Translations under genes and position numbers: made by a program
DNA from: Panicum virgatum
Lineage: Eukaryota > Streptophyta > Magnoliopsida > Poales > Poaceae
Reading direction: 5' to 3'
Assembly: GCF_016808335.1 (NCBI RefSeq)
Contig: NC_053146.1
Span: forward strand, 28,621,495 to 28,685,494
Length of the DNA stretch: 64,000 nucleotides
Part shown: positions 33,126-45,516 of the stretch, one piece after another
How the letters are laid out: every line of letters begins with the position of its first letter
Numbering within the stretch: the stretch's first letter is position 1
The notes under the pieces: generated by a model
Database searches by the model: none
Told to the model about the DNA's origin: nothing
What the model saw: only the letters and a program-made list of their open reading frames with translations

Positions 33126-34258
33126 ATCACCCCCCCTACGGGGCATACGCCTACAAGACCATGTCCTTCGGGTTGAAGAACACTGGCACAACCTACCAGC
33201 GTGCGATTCAGCTATGCTTTGCCGATCAGGTAAATCGCAATGTTGAAGCGTATGTCGACGATGTCGTTGTCAAAACCAAGACCCAGGATCAATTCATTAC
33301 TGACCTGGAAGAGACCTTCAACAGCCTCCGAAAATTTTGCTGGAAACTCAATCCAACCAAGTGCATCTTTGGTGTACCCTCTGGAAAACTACTCGGATTC
33401 ATCATCAGCAACCGAGGAATCGAGGCCAACCCAGAAAAGATCAACGCCATCATGGCCATGGACGCTCCAGCTACTATCAAGGACGTGCAGAAGCTTACAG
33501 GCTGCATGGCAACTTTGAACCGGTTCTTGTCCAGGCTTGGCGAACGGGGATTACCCTTCTTCAAGCTCCTAAAGCAACAAGACAAATTCGAGTGGACTAC
33601 AGAAGCCGCGGAAGCACTCGAGAATCTCAAGCATCATCTCCAGTCACCGCTGACTCTAACAGCTCCACTACCTGGCAAGGAACTACTCCTCTACATCGCT
33701 GTGACTACTCATGTAGTCAGTACGGCGATAGTAGTTGAACGTCCGGAGGAAGGCCACGCTTATGACGTCCAGAGACCAGTTTACTTTATCAGAGAAGTAC
33801 TCTCTGAATCAAAGGTTAGATATCCATCAATTCAGAAACTTCTGTATGGAATTCTAATCACCTCCAGGAAGCTTCGACACTACTTCGACGAGTACAAGAA
33901 CTCAATAATAACTGACTTCCCATTGGGGGATATACTCCACAATCAGGATGCCACTGGACGAATCTCAAAGTGGGCAGTTGAACTGGAAGCCTTGGAAATC
34001 AACTTCAAGCTAAGAACAATAATCAAGTCACAAGCACTAGTCGACTTCTTAGCTGAGTGGCAAGAAAATTAAATCCCAACACCTCACAACGTTCCAGAGC
34101 ATTGGGTAATGTACTTTGATGGCTCACTCAAGCTCGATGGAGGCGGCGCGGGAATTTTGTTCATCTCCCCTAAGGGAGAACAATTGAAGTATGTGTTCCA
34201 AATCTTGTTCAAAGTCTCCAACAATGAAGCTGAATATGAGGCATTGCTACACGGAGTT
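33126..34258 (+). pseudogene. pol: Tat element F pol, part 2 (RT and RNase H)
   Basis: It continues F after B. RT resumes with YGAYAYKTMSFGLKNTGTTYQ, then catalytic YVDDVVVKT, GIEANPEKINAI and LTGCMATLNRFLSR; the first RNase H follows (FIREVLSESKVRYP and related). After a stop near 34071 the second, plant-type RNase H of Tat elements begins (MYFDGSLKLDGGGAGI, NNEAEYEALLHG). It is cut at 34258 by the LTR of C and continues in frame at 48925. Confidence 0.88.
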
Positions 34259-37200
34259 TGTAACACCCTAATTTAAATTTCAGCTTTTATTAATAAATTT
34301 AATTGGCTTTATTTAATTTTCTAGGATTTAATTTGCTTAGTCTTGCATTTAATCCAATTTTGTTCCTCAAGTAATTAAAATTTTATCTAGGTTTAAATCT
34401 TGTTGTTGCATTCATGCTGATGCATAGTTTTTAATTGAGTGAGTGTGGTTTGAATTCAAACTTGTATTTGATTTCAAACATGTTTGTTTGTTTTAGAGAT
34501 AGAATAGAAAAGGAAAAAGGGAAACCCAAACCAAGGTAGCAGTCCAACCGGCCCTTGGCCACCCTTTTCTTTTTCTGGTTCCAGCCCAACCCAGCCCACG
34601 ACCCCGGCCCCTTTTCCTTTCATCCCGTGCGGCCCAGCTACCAGCGCCCGGCCCAGCTCCTTCCCTTCCTCCCCCCCACCGACGGCCCGATCCCGCGCAA
34701 CCGTTTTTTTCCTCCACACACGGCCCAGCTCAACCCGCTCTCCGCTAAACGCCGCAGCTCAGCGCGCTCAGCCCGCTAGCGCGTCGGCCACGCCCCCACT
34801 GACAAGGACGACCCACGCGTCAGCTCCGTCTCCCCCGCCTCCGCGCAGCGCAGCAACGGCAGCCCCGCAATCCCAGCCGCGATCACGATGGACACGCCTC
34901 CCCGAGATCCTCGGCGCCTCCTTTAAACCCCCACGACCCCCTGCGCCTCTCCCATCCAGCCGCGCGCCGCCACTAACCCTAGCACACCGCCACCACCCCG
35001 CTCCGCCGCGCTAGAACTCTGCGCCGCCGCGGGCACGACGCTCCATAGCGCCCAAGCCCCACCGGAGCCATGCACTACCTCCGCCCGAGTCCCAAGAGAC
35101 TCCCCGAGCTCTCCTTCCCCGGCCTAGGCCCCTGCAGCGCCGGATCTTCGCCGAATCCGCATCACCAGTGAGAAGCTCCGCCGCCATAAATTCTTCGCCG
35201 CCGGCAATCCCTGATCCCTTCCTGACCCTGTTCCACCTTCACAGCACCCCGGCGCATCGATTGGAGAGGATCCCAGGCTCGGAGGAGCATCCCACACCCC
35301 GGACCGCGAACTCCGTCCAGCGGCTCCGCCCGAACTCGTCGCCGGCGATCCTGCATTACGCCTTCGTCCAATTCTGAGCTCGGTGAGCACCATCCCAACA
35401 CCCCGCTTCCTTTGTGCAAAGTTCGTAGGCTGTAGCGCCCTTTAGGTGGCCGCGCATCGCACGCCGGCGATGCCCTGCCGTGCAGAGCCACCGCCACTTT
35501 TGCTCTCGCCGCCACGGACCCCCACGAGCCCAGCCAAGGCCGCCAGTCGACTACGCATGCCATGGCGGTGCTCCACGGCCAAAACCCGGCTCGAATCAAT
35601 CCCTGGAGCACCGGTTTTGCCAACTCCGGCGATCCCTGCCGTGGGATTTGTCGACCGGCGGGCGAGCGCCGCCGCCCCATCACTCGAGATGCCTCTCAGC
35701 CCCACGATCGGTCTCCGACGCACAGGATTAGAACTAGAACCGATCAGATCTGGACCACCAGATCACAAGCCAATAGTCCAAATTAGAAGATACCTCTTCG
35801 GCCTGGAACATTTGCTTAAGAGTCCCTGGACTCTTTTGAAAACAACCCGCGGTCCAAGCCTGTTCAAAAGAATTTACGGTTAAGTCCTGTTTTTAGCGTT
35901 TTAACCCATGAGTTTCTTTAAAATAGAACCCGCCGTCCAGATGGGGTCTTTTTGCACGTCAGCCCCTGGAACCTTCTGGTTTTTGCACATAAACCCCTGG
36001 TTTTTGCCCAGAACCCCCTGTAGCTCAGTTTTTCTTGCAGAAAAGCCCCTGGACCTTGTTTTTGCTCTAGTTTTTGCGTTCTAGCTCCGTTTTAGGCATT
36101 CTTAATGTCCACGCGATCGTTGTAACGCGTAGAATAGTTCTAGCTTAGTTTTTCTTGCTGTTTTTATGTATTGTTGTACTATTTCTTAGCTTATGCTATT
36201 GTTTGCTTGTATGTTTATGTTGTGTATTGCTTTTGGCCATGTGTTCGTGAGTAGATGTTGATCCATCTGAGGAGCCCCAGTACCAGTACCCGGAGCAGCC
36301 GTCTTCAGAGCAGTTTGAGCAGCAGGAGAACTTTGAGGAAGGCAAGTATAACATGAACAACACCTATCACCTTTAAATATATTTTCATACTGCATTTTAA
36401 TATTGTATGCCTAGAATGACTTTCCTAGCCACTTTATATCCTTTATATATATATCCTTTGGGTTGCATTTTGGTTAGTTGTGCTAGGTGCCGCTCTATAA
36501 CACACTTGGTCCTTTTTAATTAATTTGATTAATGGTATATGCAACTTAATTCTATGAGTGGCCCTCTGTGTGGCTTGAGTGGCTCACGTCTCGTTAAAAT
36601 TGGTTTTGTTAGAAACATGGTTTATGGGGCCAGCATGGTGCTTACTGCCTGGTTGGCCACTCTCCATAAGGACCTGTTCATAGAGCGACAACTTGGGACA
36701 ACAACGCTACCACAAGACTAGAATGGGACGGTCTTGTCTTACTAATTAGGCCATTTTGGTTCGGGAGTAACTTACCGAAGGGGCAAGAGGGGAGTCGAGC
36801 TTCAATGGTGCCCAGGCTACGAGGCTTGGTCTGCGTACCCCTCGAGGTGGGTACCATCGTTGCATTGCCTGAATCCTTAGCGGTTACACCTTACCAACAT
36901 GTCCGTTGTAACGGCCTCGTAGTGAGTTTGCTAGTCATCTCACCTAAGGAAGTGTGATGAACAACTAGCGTAACTCACGACTTGTGGGTAAAGATGTGCA
37001 ACCTCTGCAGAGTGTAAAACTGGTATACTAGCCGTGCTCACAGTCATGAGCGGCCCAGATCCTCCTTTTGATTAGTGGGGTTATCTCCTTCCGACGAGGG
37101 GGGTGCCTCTCGGGGTTACCTTGGTTCGGTTTGGTTCTCAGTAGTAACATGATTAATTTTGATTAATTACTATGTAACTGGATTTATGGTAATCTATCAA

Positions 37201-37681
37201 CTTGTAGTAAATAGCTTTAATAAAATTTTGCCAAGACTTAAAAGCTAATGCAGTCAGTCAGCCAACCTTAGAGCCTCATAGTTTGTGTTATACTTATTGA
37301 GTACAAGTTGTGTACTCACCCTTGCCTACTCTACTCTTTTTCCTCTTGGGGACACTCTACTGCTGCTCAGTTCCTGCCGACGTGAGGGAGTTCGCTCAGT
37401 GCTACCAGGACTACGAGGACTTCTAGGCGTTCGTCTCCCAGTCGACGTCCCTGTGGCGCCCTGCTTCCGAGAGACTTCGTATATGTTTTTACGCTTCCGC
37501 ATACTCTGTATCAGACATTTTTGTTATTAATGTAATAAATAACATTCGTATCCGCTTTATTATATCTTTTTACGTGATATGTGCTATGATATACTGTTCA
37601 TTCTGTTGTATATACGTGTGACTTGATCCTGGCACGTATATGATTGCTCGGTTTATGTCCTTTTATAAACCAGGTGTTACA
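34259..37681 (+). repeat. 5' LTR of C (3423 bp)
   Basis: TGTAACACCC...GGTGTTACA, followed by PBS. It has a GC-rich promoter region with a TATA-like CCTTTAAACCC (about 34920-34930), splice-like exon borders (GGTGAGC near 35382), and an exon-like island at 36255-36341. ORFs in the GC-rich stretch are compositional. Confidence 0.92.
36255..36341 (+). other. exon-like island in 5' LTR of C
   Basis: This 87-nt island follows GAGTAG and ends at GAGGAAG before a perfect GC-type donor consensus (GCAAGT). It is open in phase 1 at both ends and encodes a Glu/Gln-rich stretch (VDPSEEPQYQYPEQPSSEQF and following). The 3' LTR has the same island at 47500-47586. Placement, phase and donor type match the islands in the A, D and G LTRs. 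Confidence 0.45.
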
Positions 37682-37684
37682 GAG

Positions 37685-37696
37685 TGGTATCAGAGC
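37685..37696 (+). promoter_or_regulatory. primer binding site of C
   Basis: TGGTATCAGAGC, an exact match to the usual plant initiator-Met tRNA PBS, three bases after the LTR. Confidence 0.92.
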
Positions 37697-38250
37697 CATA
37701 TCGACTGTAGGACGAAAGCCTAGATAGAACTGGTCGAGTTTTAAGTCTTCTTCTCTCTCAGCCTTGTCTGCTGAAACTATTTTGCTATTATACCCCTTGA
37801 AATTCCAAGATTCTTACTCGTCTTGCCTTGATTTCTCTCTATAGAATAGTTTTCATAGATTTTGGCCTGAAGTAAGTCATCTGACCATCATAGGTATAAG
37901 CTAAATGACCCCTTTATAATAATACGATAGCACGTTCCGCGACGCGTTGTGGTTAGTCGAGTCGGATGTTAAACTCGGCTAAGTTGTGAAATTTTAATGC
38001 TTGTTATTATGCTACATGTTTGATTTGGATTTTTGGTTAATTGCATAGTTTAGTAGTTAAATTTGTTTAAAGAAAATCAGTCTTAAGTTAAAGTAAATTA
38101 ATTAATAAAACAAGTTAGATCGTTGGGGGCAAAACCGTCCACTCTATCCTGTCTACTTTATCATGCCTAAGTCTTCCTTGCAGAAATATATCATATCCGT
38201 CTAAATTATTCCTGCAATATCTTTGCTCATACATCTTTTGTTCAAATCAG
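37697..38250 (+). other. leader of element C
   Basis: Non-coding AT-rich leader ending GTTCAAATCAG right before the gag ATG. I do not see the hairpin series found in G and D. Confidence 0.6.
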
Positions 38251-39473
38251 ATGGTGAACACCAGGAGCACCGGTTCCGGTTCTGGTCAGCAGCAAGGTCA
38301 GAACAACCAGGGTACTAGGATGCCGATGCCTCCACCCTTGACTCCGGAGCAGTTCTTTCAGCTCCAGATGCAGATGATGGCTACCCTGAACAACACTGTT
38401 CAGGCACTGCAGCAGATCCACGCTCAGCCGCCGCCTCCTCCACCGCCACAGACCCGCGACAGGCGTGCTGAGTTCCTGAGGGGTCACCCACCGACGTTCT
38501 CTCACACGTCTGACCCACTTCAGGCAGACGACTGGCTCCGTGCAGTGGAGCGCCAGCTGGACATTGTCTAGTGCGATTATCGGGAGCGAGTCTTGTACGT
38601 AGCAGGACAGCTACGAGGGGCAGCTTTGGACTGGTGGGAGTCCCACCCAGTTCAGGACCACGAGACTTTCACCTGGCTCCAGTTCCGGGAGCGGTTCCGC
38701 AGCCACAACGTCCCTGCAGGCGTTATGAAGATGAAGCAGAAGGAGTTCCTTGCACTCAAGCAGGTAATCTTAGATATAATCATTCAGCGTTTCCTTTTGA
38801 GCTAATACCCCCTTGTTCTATCTTTCTGAGTCATGAATTAATCCTTCGATATATATATCTGTCTTTTTCACTTCAGGGGACTATGACGGTCATGGAGTAT
38901 CGTGATCATTTTCTGCAGCTTGCTCGCTACGCCCCTGCCGATGTTGCAGATGACCGCAAGAAGCAGGAGCACTTCATGGAGGGTCTTGAGGATTACCTCC
39001 AGTATGCGCTGCTCAACCTCCGCTTCGACGACTTCAACCATCTAGTTGACAGTGTGCTCAACACGGAGCGCAAGTACCTGGAGATGGAGGACAATAAGAG
39101 GAAGATTGTCCCCGTTGCTTCCGGCAGCAACACTCGTCCTCGCCTCCAGCCGCCTCAGCAGTACCAACAGCAGCAGTACCGGCCGCCCCAGCAGTACCAG
39201 CAGAGGCCGCAGCAGTACCCACCTCGACAGCAGCAGCAGGCAGGTCAGAGCCAGAGGTTAACGGCACCTCCGGCTCGTGCTCCACTAGCTCCGTCAGCAC
39301 CTCAGGCTCCACGGCAGGCAGCTCCTCCTGCCGGACAGCAAGCTACAACACCTCCTCGCGTGTGCTATCACTGTGCCCGCCGGGGCACTACGCCAACACT
39401 TGCCCCCGGAAGGCGCAGGCAGGACAGTAGGGGCGCCCAGCTCAGCCCAGGGCGCCAGCACAGGGCAGAGTGA
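38251..39473 (+). pseudogene. gag: gag of element C with probable intron
   Basis: It starts ATG at 38251 (MVNTRSTGSG), followed by a Pro-rich head and gag domain blocks DPLQADDWLRAVE and LRGAALDWWES, up to EFLALKQ at 38763. A 113-bp GT...AG insert (38764-38876) with a pyrimidine-rich end interrupts it. The domain resumes in phase with GTMTVMEYRDHFLQLARYAP. A Gln/Pro-rich linker leads to the zinc knuckle, which begins CYHC but shifts frame before its His and last Cys. A TAG at 38569-38571 (Gln position) also breaks the first exon. D gag has no insert at the same place. Confidence 0.82.
38764..38876 (+). other. probable spliceosomal intron in gag of C
   Basis: It begins GTAATC directly after CAG and ends TTTTTCACTTCAG. 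Removing 113 bp joins Gln and Gly codons in phase 0, matching the uninterrupted D gag (LALTQ then GTRTV). Confidence 0.65.
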
Positions 39474-42400
39474 ACCACGTGATGGCCGAGTCAGCGGCCG
39501 AGGCTCCTAACGTGGTTATTGGTACGTTCATGGTCAACTCCCATCCAGCTACAGTGCTTTTCGATACTGGTGCTACTCATTCATTCATCACCAAGTCATA
39601 TGTTGAGGAGCATAGTTTCTTTACCACTGCATTAAGGAAGTGTCTGCTAGTCTCTTCACCAGGAGGGGAGTTGAGATCCCATATTGTTTGCCCCCGAGTC
39701 AGTGTAGCCATAAGGGGGGCAACGTTCAGTGCTGATCTGAGGGTGCTAGACACCAAGGGTATCGATGTGATTCTAGGAATGAATACTCTTGCCAAGTGGG
39801 GAGTCAGAATTGATTGTGCTCATCGGGCAGTTCACTTGACAGCATCTGATGGCCAAGAGGTGATAGTCAGTGCTTCAGAGCCCTCGGGATTTATTCATCA
39901 GATGGAGGCTAGACCCACGGACGGTATTCGCGTGGTGTCTGAATTCCCGGATGTCTTTCCGGATGATTTGCCAGGTATGCCGCCTGAACGCGACATCGAG
40001 TTTTCTATTAATCTCTTGCCTGGCACTTCTCCTATTGCAAAGCGGCCCTACCGCATGGCACCTATAGAACATGAGGAAGTTAAGAAGACTATTGATGAGT
40101 TGCTAGCCAAGGGCTATATCCGTCGCAGCTTCTCTCCTTGGACTTTTCCATTGTTGCTAGTAGATAAGAAGGATAACTCGAAGAGAATGTGTGTCGATTA
40201 TCGGGAGCTGAATGCAGTTACTATCAAGAACAAGCATCCACTGCCCCGTATTGAGGATCTCTTTGATCTGCTTCGAGGTGCTCGTATATTCTCGAAGATT
40301 GATCTGCGTTCGAGTTATTTTCAGCTGAGGATCCGTCCTTGGGATATTCCGAAGACGACATTCACTTGCAAGTACGGGCTATATGAGTACACAGTCATGT
40401 CTTTCGGCTTGACTAATGCCCCGGCTTTCTTCATGCATCTGATGAACATGGTTTTCATGGATTATCTGGATGTCTTTGTGGTGATCTTCATTGATGATAT
40501 TCTGATCTTCTCCAAGACAAAGGAAGAGCATGAAGAGCATCTGAGGCTCGTGTTGCAGAGATTGAGAGAGCATCAGCTGTATGCTAAGTTCAGCAAGTGC
40601 GAGTTCTGGATTGACGAGGTTCCATTCCTCGGTCATATCATCTCCAAGTGAGGTATTGCAGTTGATCCGAGCAAGGTGAAGGATGTGCTCGAGTGGGAGA
40701 CACCGCAGACGGTGAAGGAAGTCCGGTCATTCTTGGGCTTAGCAGGATACTATCGGAGGTTCATTGAGAATTTCTCCAAGATCGCGAAGCCTTTGACTTC
40801 CTTGCTAGAAAAGAATGCGGCATTCATATGGACTGATGAGCGTCAGATGGCCTTCGATGAGCTAAAGAAGAGGTTGACTACGGCGCCAGTCCTTACTCTG
40901 CCAGACCAGAGCAAGAGGTTCACGGTGTACTGTGATGCCTCGAAGGATGGTCTTGGTTGTGTTCTGATGCAGGAGGGCAGAGTGATTGCTTATGCTTCAC
41001 GGCAGTTACGTCGGCATGAGCTGAACTATCCCACTCATGATCTTGAGTTAGCCGCAGTCGTGCATGCTCTGAAGATTTGGAGGCATTACTTGTATGGGCA
41101 GCAGTGTGATATCTACACTGATCACAAGAGCCTCAAGTATATTTTCACGCAGAATGAGCTGAACATGCGGTAGAGGAGATGGTTAGAGTTGGTTCATGGA
41201 CTATGACTTGGAGATTCACTATCATCCGGGTAAGGCCAATGTTGTGGTAGATGCTCTGAGCAGAAGAAGCTATGTCAACATGGACGTTGCTTTCCAGATG
41301 CCTCCAGAGTTATGCGAGGAGTTTGAGCAGTTGAGTCTGGGTTTCTTGCATCATACTTCGAGTGCAGCATTCGAGGCAGTACCCACTCTAGAGGCAGAGA
41401 TCAGGCAGCATCAGAAAGATGATGAGAAGCTGCAGGAGATTCGTGAGTTGCTCAAGAAGGGCAAGGCTCCTCATTTTAGAGAAGATGATCAGGGTACCTT
41501 ATGGTTGTAACACCCTAATTTAAATTCCAGCATTTAATAATAAATTTAATTGGTTTATTTAAGTTTCTAAGGTTTATTGTGTTTAGTAGGGCATTTAATT
41601 CAATTTTGTTCCTTAAGTAATTAAAATTTTATCATAGGTTTAAATTTTGGTGTTCCATTCATGCTGGTGCATTTGTTTTATTTGTTTGAGTGTTAGAGTT
41701 GAATTCAAATTCAATTTTGAATTCAAATAGATTTGGTTGAATTAGTTTGAATAGGAAAAGAAATAGAAAAGAAACCCAACCCAACCCAAAACAAGAAAAA
41801 CCAAACCCAATATGAAGCCCAAACCCGACCCAGCTTGGCCCAAGCGCCGCAGCGGACCATCCCGCAACCCAACTCATTCTCCGCGCTCGGGCCGACCAGC
41901 CTGACCCCGCGGCCCACTTCCCCGCGGCCCAACCCTCTCCCTCACGCGCAGCGCCTCAGCTCAGCCCGCGACGCACGCCACACCCAGCTCCGCGTCAGCG
42001 CCCCGACCCGCAGGCCCACCTGCCAGCGCCCTCCCCGCTCAGCCCGTGTCGCCCCGCGCTGTGCGCGCTTCGGCCGTTGACAGGCTGGGCCCGCGCGTCA
42101 GAGCCGCCCCCTTCCTCCCGCAGCGCCCGCCCGCGTTGAGTCCGCCGGGAATATCGCGGCGGTTTCCCTGGGCACGCACGCCTAGGTTCCCCGCCGCCCT
42201 ATAAGTAGCGCCCCACGACCCCCCTACATCCCATCTCCCCCAGCGCCGCCATCCCTAACCCTAGCCTGCCGCCATCACCCGCTCCGCCGCGCAGAGCCTC
42301 TGAGCCGCCGGAGTCCCACCGCCCCGCCGCACCTGAGCTCCGTCTAGGGAGCGCACCGGCTCCGCCTCGACCTCGGGAACATCTTCGAGCTCCTTGGCCC

Positions 42401-45400
42401 CGGACCGAGTCACGCCTCGCCGGGAATTTCGCTCGGACACCAGCGCAGGTGAACCCAGCCACCGCCCGATTCCTCGCCGCCGTTGATGCCTTGGCCTCGC
42501 TGACCGCATTCCTGGAACCACAGCTCGACCGCACACTCGCTCGTGGGATTTGGAGGCCAGAAGCTGCGTCTCCTCGACTCTACCCCGAACTTCGCCGGAC
42601 CGCCGCCGCAGGATCAAGCCGACGGTCTTTCAGCACCGCTTCTCCGCCCGAAGTGAGCTTCTGGTGAGCTTCCCCGTGCTCCAACCTAGCTTTCCGTTCA
42701 GTTAGTGCTTCGAACTTTGCCCTGGCACGGCGGGAACGCTCGACCCCGGTGAGCCCGTCACCGCAGCGCTGCCTCCACCGCCGAGCTCCACGCTCCGGCC
42801 ACCCCCGACCCGCGCACGAGGCCCCAGTGGACCACACGTGTTGCGCCCGTCATTTTGCACCAAACCGCAACCCAAACCATGCACTTCAGCGCCGGATCGG
42901 CCAACTCCGGCGAGCCCCAGCGCAGCGCCGCCGCGGGACGCGTCACCGGCGACTGAACGCCGCCGCCCCGCGCTCCTGACCGTTCGATCCTAGATCTACG
43001 GCCCGGATTAGATCGGCCCGGAGTCAACCAGACCAGATAACGGTCAACGCACGATCTTTTGCATAAAAGCCCCTGCGTTTTCTGAGTATCAACCCGCCGT
43101 CCCCGCCCGTGTAAAAATAATTCAAACCAGGCCCTATTTTATTCACTTTAACCCCTGCTTTTCTCAAAAATAGATCCTGCAGTCCAGCCCATGAGTTTTT
43201 ATGTGCTAGCCCCTGAATCTAACCTTTAATTATGTTTAGACCCTCGGTTTTTGCAGAAAACCCCCTAGAACTTCAGTTTCCTTACAAACAAGCCCCTGAA
43301 CATTGTTTTTAGCCTAGATTATGCGTTTTAGCTCCGTTTCAGGTGATCTTTATGTCCACGCGATCGTTGTAACGGCCTCGTAGTGAGTCGCTAGTCATCT
43401 CACCTAAGGAAGTGTGATGAACCTCTAGCGTAGCTCACGACTTGTGGGTAAAGATGTGCAACCTCTGCAGAGTGTAAAACTGGTATACTAGCCGTGCTCA
43501 CGGTTATGAGCGGCCCAGATCCTCCTTTTGATTAGTGGGGTTGTCTCCTTCCGACGAGGGAGGTGCCTCTCGGGGTCACCTTGGTGGCTTGGTTTCGGTT
43601 GGGTTCTCAGTAGTAACATGTTTAATCTTGATTAATTACTATGTAACTGGGTTAATGGTAATTCATCAACTTGTAGTAATTAGCTTTAATAAAATTTTGC
43701 CAAGACTTAAAAGCTAATGCAGTCAGTCAGCCAACCTTAGAGCCTCATAGTTTGTGTTATACTTGTTGAGTACAAGTTGTGTACTCACTCTTGCCTCTTC
43801 TCTACTTTTTTCCTCTTGGCTACGCTACTGTTGCTCAGTTCCTGCCGACACGAGGGAGTTCGCTCAGCGCTACCAGGACTACTGAGGACTTCTAGGCATT
43901 CGTCTCCCAGTCGATGTCCCTGTGGCGCCCTGCTTCAGCTTCGGAGAGTCTTTATCGTATTTTGTACTTCGCTTCCGCTGTATCAGACATTCTTGTCATT
44001 AATGTAATAAATAACATTCGTATTCGCTTTATTATATCTTTTTACGTGATATGTGCTGTGATATACTGTTCATTCTGTTGTATATACGTGTGACTTGATC
44101 CTGGCACGTATATGATTGCTCGGTTTATGTCCTTTTATAAACCGGGTGTTACAATGGTACAAGAACCGGATCTGCGTGCCTGATGTGAATGATCTCCGGA
44201 AGTTGATTCTGAGTGAGGCCCATGATACAGCTTACTCTATTCATCCGGGCAGCACAAAGATGTACTATGATCTAAAGGAACATTTCTGGTGGCATGGGAT
44301 GAAGCGTTCAGTGGCAGAGTACGTGGCTATTTGTGACACCTGTCAGCGTGTCAAGGCTGAGCATCAGAGGCTAGCAGGTCTGTTACAGCCTTTGAAGATT
44401 CCAGAGTGGAAATGGGGGGAAATCACTATGGACTTCATTGTTGGATTGCCTCGTACACAGAAAGGGTACAACTCCATATGGGTAGTAGTGGATCGTCTGA
44501 CGAAAGTTGCTCACTTCATTCCAGTGAACACTACTTACTCCGGTGCTAGACTTGCAGAGTTGTACATCTCTCGGATTGTCTGTTTGCATGGTGTGCCCAA
44601 GAAGATTATATCTGACAGAGGATCTCAGTTCACTTCATGGTTCTAGGAGCAGCTCCATAATTCATTGGATATGAAGCTGCGTTTCAGTACGGCTTATCAC
44701 CCTCAGACAGATGGGCAGACAGAGAGAACCAACCAAGTGTTGGAGGATATGCTGAGAGCTTGTGCTATTCAGTATGGTACTAGTTGGGATAAGTGCCTAT
44801 CATATGCTGAGTTTTCATACAACAACAGCTATCAGGCCAGTCTGAAGAAGTCCCTCTTCGAGGCATTGTATGGCAGAAAATGCAGGACTCCTCTCTATTG
44901 GGATCAGATTGGTGAGAAGCAGCTCTTTGGCCCTGATATCATAGAAGATGTAGAGCAGATGGTTCAGGCTGTGCGGGAAAATCTGAGGATTGCACAGAGC
45001 AGGCAAAAGAGCTATGCAGATGGCAAACGGAGAGACCTGACCTTCAGTGTTGGTGATTATGTGTACCTGAAGGTGTCTCCGATGAGAGGGATCCGCAGAT
45101 TTAATGTCAAAGGGAAGTTAGAACCTCGGTATGTGGGCCCATTCAAGGTGCTAGAGCAGAAAGGCGAAGTTGCTTATCGCCTGGAGTTGCCCACCAGCCT
45201 CTCAGGAGTTCATGATGTCTTCCATATATCTTAGCTGAAGAAGTGTCTGTGAGTACCCGAGGAGCAAGCACCACTGGATGGATTAGAGGTTCAGGAAGAT
45301 CTGACTTATACTGAGCATCCGGTGAAAATTCTGGAGACATCAGAGAGGGTTACTCGGAACAAGCGCATCAAGATGTGCAGAGTTCAGTGGAACCATCACA

Positions 45401-45480
45401 GTGAAGCCAAGGCTACTTGGGAGCGAGAGGATGAGCTGAAGAAGACATATCCAGATCTCTTTGCTAGCCAGCCCAGCTAA
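39470..45480 (+). pseudogene. pol: pro-pol of element C, split by a solo LTR
   Basis: Protease has [11 protein letters not shown] and [15 protein letters not shown] follows with [21 protein letters not shown] and catalytic FIDDILIFS. RNase H ([26 protein letters not shown]) runs up to GTLW at 41505. The integrase resumes at 44154 with [11 protein letters not shown] and CDTCQR, MDFIVGLP, SDRGSQF and TDGQTERTNQ, then a chromodomain ending VQWNHHSEAKATWE and a stop at 45478-45480. Stops occur at about 40649 (TGA), 41172 (TAG), 44644 (TAG), 45232 (TAG) and 45248 (TGA), plus a frameshift near 41195. The stops fit C-to-T or G-to-A changes at Gln, Arg or Trp codons. Confidence 0.9.
41506..44153 (+). 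repeat. solo LTR of the C family (2648 bp) inside pol of C
   Basis: TGTAACACCC...GGTGTTACA flanked by ATGGT on both sides (41501-41505 and 44154-44158). Removing the LTR and one ATGGT restores continuity of the codons around GTLW. It has a TATA-like CCTATAAGTAG (42199-42209). It lacks the 786 bp that in the C 5' LTR lies between two copies of CGTTGTAACG, and with it the exon-like island. Confidence 0.95.
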
Positions 45481-45499
45481 ATTTCAGGGACGAGATTTC

Positions 45500-45513
45500 T
45501 TTAAGGGGGTAGG
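45500..45513 (+). promoter_or_regulatory. polypurine tract of C
   Basis: TTTAAGGGGGTAGG immediately before the 3' LTR start, like that of A. Confidence 0.8.
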
Positions 45514-45516
45514 GTC

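Noticed and set aside
25800..34258. two separate RT genes at 25862 and 33104
   Set aside because: They join in frame across B once one ATCAC duplication is removed, so they are one split pol.
35162..35883. overlapping ORFs on both strands in the C LTR GC-rich region (and 46408-46976)
   Set aside because: Low-complexity composition and overlapping frames on both strands; no domain.
37685..37696. possible tRNA-derived sequence
   Set aside because: Only the 12-nt primer binding site matches tRNA; there is no cloverleaf, so no tRNA gene.
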